Of a DNA stretch of 64,000 nucleotides, positions 8,979-20,900 are shown piece by piece (the stretch's first letter is position 1; each line of letters starts with the position of its first letter). The DNA lies in contig JADJNZ010000001.1 in the NCBI GenBank assembly GCA_016714015.1, positions 372,001 through 436,000 on the forward strand. Reading direction: 5' to 3'. The position numbers and the translations under genes were made by a program. Below the pieces are notes generated by a model. The model saw nothing but the letters and a program-made list of their open reading frames with translations, did not search any database and was not told the origin of the DNA. Origin of the DNA: Gemmatimonadota bacterium (GTDB lineage: Bacteria; Gemmatimonadota; Gemmatimonadetes; Gemmatimonadales; Gemmatimonadaceae).

Positions 8979-11900
8979 CAGTGGACCCTCGCCGCGACGG
9001 CGGTGCTGCTGATGCCCGCGCCGTTGCGCGCGCGGACGTAGACGTAGAGCATCGGCTCCGCGAGCACGTTCGCCGGCAACGAGAGAATGAGCTGGCTGCT
9101 TCCCGCTGTCGCCGGATAGCTCGTGTACGGCAGGAGCATCTGCGTCGCCGCGAACTTCCCCGACGGCTCGTACGCCGACGTGCCGAAGGCGATGTCGACG
9201 CCGCCGATCCCGCTCTCCGGGTCCGCGGTGATCGCCAGCCGCACCCGCACGGCGTTCAACTGACGGTCCGGCACCACGCCTGGCGCGGACGGCGCGGTCA
9301 CGTCGACGAGGATCTCGCCACTGATGTTCACGTCGCCCGCGACACCCGCACCATTCACGGCGCGGACCTCGACGCGGTGGTTGCCACCGGTCGCGACCGT
9401 GACCGGCAGGCGGATACCGCGCCCCGGCGTCACCTGGCTCGCGGGGAGATCCACCGCGGTCGCCGCGGGGAAGTCGCGCAGGATGGCGCCGTTCGGACCG
9501 CGCACGCGCACCTGATAGCCGCGCACCCCGCTCTCGGCGTCGGTCGAGAGCGTCGTGAGGTAGGCGATGAAACCGCCGGCGGCATAGTCACCGCAATGCA
9601 TCGGCGCGCTCGGCCCCGTGGGGTCGGCGATGGTCACCGGCCCGTAGACGAGCGGCGCGGAGCGCGCACCGCCGCCGTTCCATGCGGCGAGCGAGATCCA
9701 GAGTGGACGTCCGTACAGCATGCTGGGCCCGCGCGCGACGAAGGTCGGCCCCGCCGCCGGGATGTCAGCCCACGGCGCGTTCGGGTCCGCGGCAGCGGGC
9801 GCGACGGTGTCGACCCGGAATCCGTAGGCGTAGATCCCGGTCTCGGGGTCACTCGCGGTGGGGAAGGCGAGCGTGATCGTCGGCGAGGTCGCGCCCACCA
9901 CGCCGTTGTCGGGCGTGACGGTGAGCAGGCGCCCGTCCCACACCTTCGGCTGCGCCCCCCCGAGGCGGGCCCAGCCCGCGTAGCCGCAGACCGGTTCGAG
10001 CGGCGGCGTGTAGCCGCCGACGGTCATCCCGATGTAGGAGATGCCGGTCCTCGACCCCATCGTGTTGTAGAGCGGCGTGGAGCTCGGTGGCGGTCCAAGC
10101 GTGGTCCCCGCGGCGAAGGCGGGCGGCGTGACGTCGTGCCGGAGCGCGGGCGACTTGCGCGCCGGTCCCATGAGGCCGGCGCCATTCCGCGCGCGGACCT
10201 CGACGAAGATCTCCTTGTCGGCCGGCAGCACGAGCCCGTTGATGGTGACGCTCGTGCGGCCACCCGCGCTGGTCCAGGGGAGGAGTTCGGTCGCCGTGGG
10301 CGGGCGCGGCAGCGAAATGCCGCCCCCCCCGCCCAGGAAGGAGAGCGTGGTGCTGCCGCCCGTCGCGGGAGTGAGCGTCACGACCCGATAGAGATACTCG
10401 GCGATCCCGCTCTCGGGATCGTTCGCCGACCAGCTCGCGACGAAGTGGTCACCGGTGCCGGTCCAGAACTGGGTCGCGCCGATCGCGCTGACGCGCGAGA
10501 TGAGGCCGGGGAACTCGACGACGGGACCGCTCGGCGCCGTGATATCGGTCGGCGGCGTCGCGACCTGCGTGACGGGGTTCCCGTTCGAGCCGCGACGGAA
10601 GGTGACGGTGTACGAGGTCAGCGATTGCGCGGTGAAGCCGGCACCGCCGCGCACCTGGAGGCGCTGGTTCATCGGCACGCTCGTGCCGGCGAGATCGGTG
10701 GTGTACGCCCAGCGCCGCGCGTTGCCCTGCGCGCCGACGGTCATGAGCGAGTCGGCGCCTTCCTGCATGAGGTACTCGTAGATGCCGCGCGCGTGCGTGC
10801 CGCTCCACGTGGACTGGATCGACGAGAGGAAGCCGAAGTCGGTGACGGTGACGGTGGTGGTCGCCATCCGCGGCGTCGCGAGCAGCTCGGCCAGCGAGGC
10901 GCGCCGTGCCGTGTAGGCCTGCCCGATGCTGTCGGTGGCGCCGTAGTTGCGGAGGTAGCCGTCGTAGAGGTCGTGCAGCGTGCCGACGAGCTCGCGCTGC
11001 CGCTGGTTGAGCGAGCCGAGCTGCGTCGTGATGTTCGCGTGCATGTCCCGCATCGCGCGGACGACGGGGCGCGCACTCGCGTCGGCGCTCGCGACCAGGC
11101 CCGCGGCACCCGAGAGCGCGGTCGTCAGGCCGGTGTTCGCGACGCCCCACCAGGCCTGGAGGCCGTAGTCCATCGCCTGCGTGCGGAACCACTCGATCTC
11201 GAGATTGAGGTTCTCCGACGCCCCGCCATTGCCGGGATCGTTGCGGAGCGTGGTCACGTACGAGTTGGCGGTCGCCAGATGCGTCGCCGCGTTGCTCTGA
11301 TAGCTCGCGAGGATCGATTGGTCGCCGCTCCACGAGGTGAGCAGTCGCGCGCGATGGAGGGCGATGGTGTCGATATGGAAGATCATCCGCAGACGCTGGA
11401 TGCGGTCGGGCTGCGCCGTGTTCGCGCGCTCGAGATCGACCATCGCCTCGATCCGGTCGCTCAGCTTCTGCACGACGTTCGCGCGCTCGGTCGCGAGCGT
11501 ATCGAGCTTGCCCTGGACCCAGCCGCGGCGCCGCATCCGGAAGTCGATGTCGGCGGCGAACTGGTGCTCGATCGCCTCGACCACGTCGTTGTGCACGCGG
11601 GCATAGCTCGCGAACGAGTTCGGGTCGCTCGCGGTCGTCGCGGCCATCACCGTCGTGAGCCCCGCTTCGACCTTCGCCAGCTGCGCGCGCAGCGCCGGGG
11701 CGGCGGCCGCGCTCGACCGCGCGGCCGTGGTCATCGTCGAGCGCGCCGTCGCGGCGAGCCGGTCGTCGAGCTCGAAGCGCGGGGGATTCGCGACGATCAT
11801 CGTCGCGCGACCGTCCGTGCCGACCGGTCCCGGCACGAGCGACGGCGAGCCTGAGGCGCTGTCGGTCACCGGATCGACCGGGGCGACGAAGGCCGCGGCC

Positions 11901-14900
11901 TGTTCGGCCGCATCCAGATCCAGGCGCAGCGCGCGGATCCGTGTCTCCACCTCGGCCCGGCGATCGGCGATGACCTGCAGCTTCACGCGGGCCTCCTCGC
12001 GGAGCTGCTTCACCAACGCCGTGTCCGACCCCGCCGACTTCTCGCGCAGCGTCCGGTCGTAGAAGGGGATGTACGGATCGTTCGATGTGATCGGCGCGAA
12101 GCCGGCACCATACGTCCCCTCCCCAGCGATGAAGATGCCCCAGAAGAGGAGGCGCTCGCCGGCCGACCACCGCTGGAAGTTGTCGTAGGCCGCACTGAGG
12201 CTCGCCTCGGACACCCCGAGCGGCGTCCGCGCCCGTTCCTGCGCCGCCGCGTCGATCCCCGCGAGGATCCGATTCGCCTCGGCCGTCAGGTCCGCCGCGA
12301 TCTGCTCCGCGCGCGCCAGGACCGCCGCGAGCTCCTGATTCTGTCCGAGCCCCGCCGCGAAGCCGGCGTTGGTGTACTGCACCCAGACATCCACGCGGAG
12401 CTCGGGCACGCCGACCACGCGCGCCGTGCCCTGCGCGTAGATCGCGAGCTCCGGCTGGATGACGAGCGCGCCGACCAGTTCGATCGCGCCGGTGATGCCG
12501 AGCGCGGTCACGTTGCCGTACAATCGCAAGTACGCCCCGAGATCGTTCGTCGACGGCCGGAACCAGATGCGGAGGTTCGCCCCCACATCCACCGACACGA
12601 TGCTCGTCGCCCGCTGGACGCGGAAGCCCAGGTTGGCGGTGAAGCCGCTCGGCACGATGATCACGTCGGCGTACGACTGGATCGTGCCGAGGATCATCAG
12701 GTCCACCTTGCCCTTCACGGCGAAGACGTTGCTGCCGGCGAAGAACTCGACGCTCGCCGTGCCCTTCACCGTGCTGTCCATCTTGATGTCGAGCGCGACC
12801 ATGCCGCGCACATACGCGGCCGGCTCCCAGCCGACCTGCAGCGCGAGGTCGCCGGTGATCTGGTCGGTCAGGTTGAAGAACGTCGCCGTCGCGTTGATCT
12901 GGAACGCCTTGTCGGTGATCGTGACGAGGGCCTTGCCTGCCGCGACCGAGGCGCCGTTGACCCCGCCAACCGCGAAGCCGGCGTAGAGCATCACGGCGAA
13001 CTTGCTCGCCGGTGGCATGCCGATCCGGTTCGCCGCCGGTCCGTTCATCCCGGCCACGCTCTTCACGAGCAGGAGATCGGACGGATACGGGTTCACGAAG
13101 AGCCCGCCGCCCACCTCGGTGAGCGTGACGATCCCGGGGACGATGGGCACGGTGAGGCTCGTCCGCAGGAAGATGCCTGCGCGGAACACCCCTGCCCGCT
13201 GCCCCATCACGCCGACGAGGCCGATCCGGTAGGCGCTCAGCAGCACGCCTTCCGTCGACAGCGCCATGTCGAACCCGTCCGGGAACTCGTCATAGCTCAT
13301 CGACGCCTTGAACTCGATGACGCCCGGGATCTTGACCGCGAGGTTCTCGATCAGGAAGTGGTTCGTGCTGTCGGCGCTCTTCACGTAGACGAGCACGCGG
13401 TCCACGCCGCCCGAGAAGACGTCGGCGATGTCCACCGAGGCGCCGAAGTCGACGAACATCGAGACGGCGGTGAGCGCGCTGTCGCGCTGGATCTCGCCGT
13501 TCGAGGACGGCGGCCGCGCCACCGGGACATAGATGCTCGTGTCGCTCTCGGAGAACGCGAATTTGCCGACGACGATCTTGACCTTGTCCTGGATCGTCAG
13601 CGTCCCGCCGTCGATCCGCGCCGAGCCGAGGCGGATCTCGCCCTCCGACGTGAATCCGACGTGCTGGAAGGTCAGCGACCCGCCGCTCCCGGAGAGGTCG
13701 AGCCCCAGCTCGCCGCTGATGTCCACCTCGAATCCGCCGGTGGGCGTCGAGGTCGCGGTCACGTCGCGCAACACCAGCGCCACCGGGCCCATCGTCATCG
13801 TGATCGACCCGGGCATCGTGAGCCCGCCCCACGTCACCTGCCCCACCGCGCTGATCCGCAGGCCCGGTGTGACGGTGTTCCCCTGCACGCTGCCGAAGCG
13901 CAGCAGGTTCTCCTGCTTCTCCTCGATGTAGACGTCCGCGACGATGCCGACCGCGGTGTTCGCCATGTTGCTGAAGTCGAGCTCGACGTCGAGCCGCCGC
14001 AGGTGGAAGGCGGCGATGCCCACGCTCAGCTTGGTCTGCGCCGTCGCGAGCCCCTCCGCCTCGGCGATGACCACGATCCGTCCGCCGCCGGTCACCGTGC
14101 CGTCGGCGTTGATCCGGACCATGATCTCCTGCGCCGCCTGCTGCGTGAACGGCTTCGGCAGCCGCACGTCGCCGCGCAGCTCCAACCCGTTGTTCACGAT
14201 CGACGCCTGCGTGAGCCGCGCGGTGTTCGCGATCAGATCGATGGGCTGCGAGAGGAAGTTCGCCCCCTGCAGTGCGAACTGGCCGTCGGTCGAGAATTGC
14301 AGGCCGATGAACCGGGTCGTGTTCTGCAGGAGCGTCACGTGCCCCGAGAGCGTGAAGCGGACGACCCCGCGATCGAACGCGATCCCGATCGCCGGCGCCA
14401 CCTGCGTCGTCCCCACCGTCGAGTCGCGCAAGGCGAACCGCGCCCCGAAGAGGTCGAACTCCTTCGTGTTCGCGGGCGCCGTCACCGACACCGAGGGGAT
14501 CGCGATCCCCGCCGAGCCCACCTTGAAGTCCTCGACCCCGAGCGAGAAGCCCGGCGCGACGGTCGGCAGGCGGATCGACCCGCCCAGCACCACCGCGAAC
14601 TCCTGCGCCGTCGCGGTCACCGCGAGCGCCGGCTTGTTCGCTCCGTTCTCGAGCCGCAGCTCTGCCACGCCGATCGGGATCGGCGTCTCGGCATCACTCA
14701 CGTCGGCCGTGCCGCGGAAGCCGTTCGCATCGACGGTCGCCGCGAGATGGATCACGCGCGGCGCACCGCTGGGCAGCTTGAACAGCGACGACTTGATGCC
14801 ACCCGAGATCCGGATGACGTTCGCGTTCGGCTGCAGGGTCAGCTCGGCGCCGGTGAACGCAACCGAGAGCGTGTCGCCGAGCAGGTTCGCCTGCGCGATC

Positions 14901-17900
14901 GGCGTCGCGGTCGGGTCGAAGACCTCCGAGTAGTCGCCGAGCTCGATCACGCCGGTGAGACCGGTGGCCGTCACCTCGAGGTTCCGGAACTCGAGATCGA
15001 CGTCGGCCAGCGGTCCGGGCAGCTTGGCTCGTGCTCCCGCGCGCAGGCGGAAGCCGCCCGTGTCCGCGCCGAAGCCGAGCTCGGTGATGCTGATCGGCAG
15101 CCCCTGCATCGGCACGAGCGACTGCCCGGCCGCCGCCACCAGCTGCAGACCACCCGAGACCGGCCGCATCGTGCGCGAGTTCAGCACGAGGTCGAACTCG
15201 GCCTGCACCTCGGGGACCGGTCCGCCGTTCGCGAGCGCCGGCAATCCGACGGTGATGCGCTGGTTCGGGAGTGTGCGCAGCCGCACGGTCTCCGCGCTGA
15301 ACACGGTCTCCACCAGCAGGAGCGACGTGTCCGCCGGATTCCGCAGCTGGACCCAGGCCACGTCCTGGCTCGGGAGTCCGAGGCGCGCCGGGATCGGTAG
15401 CACGGCGAAGACGTTGCCGGGCCAGAATCCGACCGAGTCGGCGTAGGCGATCAGCTGGCCGCCCGTGTCCCGGAGGTTGATGCGGCCGCGCGCGATGGCC
15501 ACCCGGCCCGTGGTCGAGATGGTGAAATCGTTCGCGAACTCGCCAGCGAGGGCTGCATAGTCGTTCCCGCCGAAGCCGAGCGAGGCCGTCCCCGTCCCGC
15601 TGATGTGCAAGCCGGCGCTGTCGATCACCGCGCCCTGCGGCAGCACCAGGCGCGCCGAGGCCGTGCCGCCGCGCGGCGTGGTGACCGGGTACACGCCGAA
15701 GAGCAGCGACCCGTCGTCGGGGATCTCGATCCCCACCGCGGCGTCCGCCGTGAGGCGGATGCGGCCGCTCGTGAGCGCGAGGGAGTTCAGATCGAACGCC
15801 ACGTCCTCGAACGCGACGTCCACCCCCGCGCCCTCATTCGTGCGGAGCTGCCCGGTCGCGCCGAAGCGGAGCTCGTCGGCCGTGAGCGATGCCTGACTGA
15901 CGATGAGCTTGAGGAACGGGTTCGCCGTGTCCGGCGCCCAGAAGAAGGGCTGGTCGATCGCGATCGAGGCGTCGCGGACGATGCCCTCGTCCACATCCAC
16001 CACCAGGCGACCCGTCGCGGAGACCGTCTCGCCCGGCGTGTCGCCCGGCACGCGCAGCGTCGCCGCCATGTCGAGCGCGACGTCGACGCGGCTCCGCACC
16101 GCGTCGTAGCCGAAGGTGACCGTGCTCTGGCCGAACGTGAGGTCGAACGGTCCGAGGTCCATCGGGCAGCGCGGCAGCACGTTGCGCATCGAACCGCGGA
16201 TGGTGCCGTTGCTCGCGAGGAAGAGCGTGTCGGCCCCCGGCAGCATCGGGACGTACCGCGTGGCCGCGTCGGCGCAGGCCATCAGGTCGGGGAGCCGCAG
16301 GTCGGCGATCACGCCGATGCTGATGTCGGGGGCTTCGCCGTCCGCGACGCGGAAGTCGCCGAACGCGCCGCGGATGTCCGCGACCGGCGTGCGGATGGGC
16401 ACCGGGATCTCGATCGGTTCGAAGTGCCCGGTGAACGCGCCGTTGGTCACGCCGACGTCGAGCGCGCGGAGCGCGATGCGCGCCGCCTGCCCTTCGACCG
16501 CGGACGGGAGGTCCTCCACCGCGAACTCGAGGTCCACGCCGAAATCGAAGGTCGGGGGCGGCGCACCCGCGAACCAGTTCCAGCGGAACTCGCTCACCCG
16601 GAAGGCCAACGCCCGCACCGCGAAACCTCCCACGCGCACCTCGGTCACCGTCGGCGCGAAGGGGTTCGTCGCATCCGGCGCCACCGGCGTCGAGCCCATC
16701 TCGAAGGACGGGATCACCATGCCCTGCGGCGTGATCCGGATGTCGCGGATCTCGGGGAGCTTGAGACTGTCGAGGGCCGGCACCTGGAGCCCGACGTCGA
16801 ACAGGAGCTCGAAGTCGAAGCGCTTGGTCGCGAAGTCCCACCGGAAGGTCGGGGCGCGCACGCGACCGAGCCGCAGGTCCACTCCCGGCAGGCGGACCGT
16901 CGTCAGCGAGTCGAGCGCGCGGAAGTCGATGAGCGCCGCCTCTTCAGGCGAGAGCCGGAAGGTCGCCTTCGCGAGTTCACTCTCGCGCTGCCGTTCGGCA
17001 TCGAAGTACGCGAGCCGCCCCGGCAGCTCGAGGCGCCACCGGAAGTCGGAGCCGAGCTTGCCCTGCGCGGTGAAGCGCAGCGAGTCGAGATGGAACTTGA
17101 CGAGCTCCGACCCGCTGACGAGCGGCAGGTCGTCGCGGAAGACCTGCTTGGCATCGGCGGTGAGCTGTCCGTCGCCGCGGATGCCGATCGCCAGGTGCAT
17201 CGGCTCCGCCTGGTCGCCCCACGCGGCCAGCCGACCGTGCGCGAGGAAGCTGGGCTCCCCGTCGCGCACGGCGCGGAAGATCACCGAGTCCACCTGCAGC
17301 GGGAAGTCGGGGTTCGCGAAGTCGTCGGCCGCGAGCCCCGCCGCCGCCGCGACGATCTCGCCGGCAAGCGGGCGCCAGGTCCCCTTCTCCAGCGTGAGGT
17401 CCATCGCGATCGTCGCCGCCGGCGCCGACGCGCGGTTCCCCTTGAGCGCCGGGATCACGAGCCGCACCGGCGTGCCGGCGCGCGTGGTGATGCGCGGCCC
17501 CTCGGGCGTCTCGTTCACTTCCACCAGCAACGCCCGCTGCGCATCGCGCAGCACGACGTACGCGGCGCCACGGTCGGGCAGGAAGAGCGTGTCGGGGATG
17601 AGCGTCTGCACCAGCTCGGCGATCGCGAAGCGCCATCCGGAGGGTTCGAGGAAGGCGATCGGATACTGGTTCACCTTGAAGAGCGCGCGCCCTGCGGTCA
17701 CGCGCCCTTGGGCCGGGCGCATGGCGAAGCCGTTCTCGAACGCGACCGACGCGGCGTCGTAGCGCGACCCGAACAGCGACGCCTGCGCGGGAGCGGTGCC
17801 GCTGATCCGCATCCCCTGCGCGTCCATCGTCGGCGTCGAGGGGAGATTGAGCCGGATGTTCCCGCCGAGTCCGCCAGAGGGATCGAACGACCCGGTGGCG

Positions 17901-20900
17901 TCGACGAGCGAGAAGCCGAAGAGGTTGGTGCTGCTCACCGCGGTCCCGGTGGCGGCGAGCGCGCCTTCGCCACCGCCCGTGACGGCGCCGCCGATCGCCG
18001 CCGCGCCCACCGAGAACGCCGCCGACGAGATCGACGATTCGAGTGCGAGCCGCCCGTCGAAGGTGATGGTGCCGGCCGCGAGGTCGCCCGTCGACGGATC
18101 GAGCCGCACGCCGGCGAAGGTCACGCCGACCGTGTCGTCCTTCGTCGTGTAGGTCGAGTCGGGACGGGCAGCGGTGTTGGTGCTCTTCGCTTCCGCGGTC
18201 GTGTGCCGGACGATCGTCCGCTGGCGTCCCTCGACGTGCAGGCCGAGCGTGTCGAGCGACGCCTCGGCCACGATGAACTTCACGAAGCCGACGTCGAGCT
18301 TGAACGGGCCCTTGAGCGCGATCTTGCCGCCGAGGAAGCGCGAGCGGATCCAGTCGAGCTTCGCCAGCGCGCGCACCGTGTCGCTCGCCCCCGAGGCGAG
18401 TCCGCTCCCGAGGCTCGTCGCTGCGGAGGTCGCCGAGCCGACCGTGCTGGTGTCCTTCTTCGTGGTGGTGTCGGCCTTCTTCGACTCGTCGATCTTGCCG
18501 AAGTCGACCTTCACCGAGCCGTCGTAGAGTGCCGTCTGCGCGCCGGTCGTGTCGACGCCGAGCACGAAGGTGCCGCCGGCGAGGTTGAGCTTCGCGAACC
18601 GGAGATCGAAGGTCGCCCAGCTCGCCTTGAAGCCCGCCGCGGTGCCGAGGAGCCGGCCACGCGACGTGAGGCGGATGTCGCCCGAGAGCGGCTCGCGCGG
18701 CGGGCCACCGAGGCAGCCGATGACGATGATCCCGCAGTCCGGACGATGGTCCGTCGCGGAGCCGGTGATCGCCGGCAGTTCGGTGATGTGCGCCGCGCTG
18801 TCGAGCGCCAGCCGCACCGCCCCATGCACGCTCGAGATCATCACGTGCAGGTTCTCGGCCGCGTAGAGCTTGCACCCGTCGCCGTCGAACCGCTTCTCCT
18901 GCAGCGGGGCCTCCAGGCGGCCTCGCGCGATGATGAGCGTGTCGACCTCGAGCGGCATGCTGTTGAGGCAGCTGCTGTTCGCCTGACCGATGAGCGGGAG
19001 GCGCACCCAGCTCGTGCCGGAGCCCCACTCGAAGCCGGGATCCTCCCCGCGGAGCCAGCGCGCGTAGGGGATGAGCCCCCCCCGGAGCCCGATCGTGCGC
19101 GGGACGATCCCGAAGCCCTGCAGCTCGGCGTAGCCGGAGGTGGAGGTCCCGGGCTGGTCGGAACTCGTCGACGGCACCTGCACGCCGTTCTCGTCGAGCC
19201 GCACGTCCTTGATGGTCGGCAGGTTGAGGTCACGCGCCGCGCGCACCTCGGGCTCGAGGTCGACGAGCGCGCGCCAGACCAGCGACGCTCCCGGCGCGTA
19301 CTCGAGCCGCTCGATGCGCAGGTTCGACATGCCCATCGTCACCCAGCCGAAGTCGGCGCGCGCCACGCCGGCCTCGCACGACGGCTGCTCGTCCTCGCGC
19401 TTGATCGCATCGCGGACGAACACCATCGTGAACTGGAGCACGCACGACTGGTCGGCATCGCCGAACACGCTGAAGGTCGCCGGTGCCCGGAGCTCGCTGC
19501 CGAGCGTGTCGGTCAGGAAGTCCGCCGCGAGCGACCCGGCGACGGTGCCGAACGTGAGGAGCGACCGCGCCTGCGACGTGTCCGGACGGAAACCCTTCGA
19601 GGGATCGCAGAAGACCGGCATCCGCACGATCCCTCCCTCGACAGCGCCCGTGGCGGGGCAGCCGACCTCCTGTTCGAAGAGGAGCACCTGGCCGCTGAAC
19701 TCGAGGCGTCCGTCGGGCAGCGTGAGCCGTGCGCCGGTCGCCGCGTACTGCACCGGCGCGCGGCCGATCGTGCGGATGGGAGCGCTGACCGACCGTGTAC
19801 CTTCGAGCCGACCGAAGAGCCCCGTCGTGGTGAGCTGCACCACGCCCGTGAGCGGGACCGCTGCCGCGCCGGGGAGCTTGAGCATCGCGGTCGCGCGGAA
19901 GCCGGTCGCCGGCGTGTACGTCAACGGCGCGAACGTCACGAGACCGCGCAGATTCGCCGGGATGTATGCCTCCGGCACGGCGGCCTCGATCGTGCCCGAG
20001 AGCACGGAGAGCTCGCCGCCCCGGAAGCCCGCGCGCAGCCCCTTCACCTGCACCTCCTGCTCCTTCGCGCCGACCGCGCCGAGGAACTGCAGCGTCACCG
20101 GACCGTCGATGGTGACGTCGGTCTCGGTGCGCGTGATCCGCGCGTCCTTGAGGCCGGTGAGCTGCGCGACCCCGGGCATGAGCACCAGCACATCGGGCAG
20201 ATCCGATACCCTCCCCACCGGCTGGAGCAGGTCGTCCGACATCGCGAACGACCAGATCTCGCTCGCGACCCCGTCGCGGAAGAGCTGCTTCCCCGCGTCG
20301 TCCACGGCCCGCACGCGCCACGCATAGCGCTTGGTGCGCTCGAGCGGGAGCGCGTCCAGTGGATAGATCAGGAACGGGGTCGCGGTGACCGATCGCAGCA
20401 CCGGGATGTTCGACTCGAGCGCCGCGCGCGGCTGCTGCTTCTCGTCGAGCAGTTCGACGACGGTCACTTCGTAGTTGAGCCCCACCGAGGGCGGCGCCAG
20501 CACCGGCGTCCACTGGAAGAACGGCTGCGTCGAGACGACGAGGTCGTTGTCCTGCGGGGAGAGCAGCTGTGGCGGATCCGGCTGGAGGATCGAGAACTCG
20601 GCGCACGCCTCTGTCGCCTGGGTGCCCGCCGTCCCGATCAGCACCCGCGCGCAGGCGCGGTAGTCGCCTTCGGGGATCTGGCCCGTCTTCAGCGCGCCGT
20701 CGGTGATCGCCGCGTTGCGGGAGACCGTCGTCCACTCGAAGACGGCGTCGCGCACACTATATAGGTAGGCCGTCGGCCCACCGGCGACCGTGACTGTCGG
20801 GCTCTCGGTCGTCCCGACCAGGCCGCGCGTCGTGCTCGTGAGCGTTACCCGGACCCGGAAGTCGGTCGCCGCCGTCCCCGTATAGGTCAGGGACAGCAGG

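Noticed and set aside
15605..20764. A 1,719-codon plus-strand frame opposite the giant gene
   Set aside because: Composition (R, E, H, D in excess) is that of a shadow frame of GC-rich DNA; the minus-strand protein has a signal peptide and regular beta repeats.
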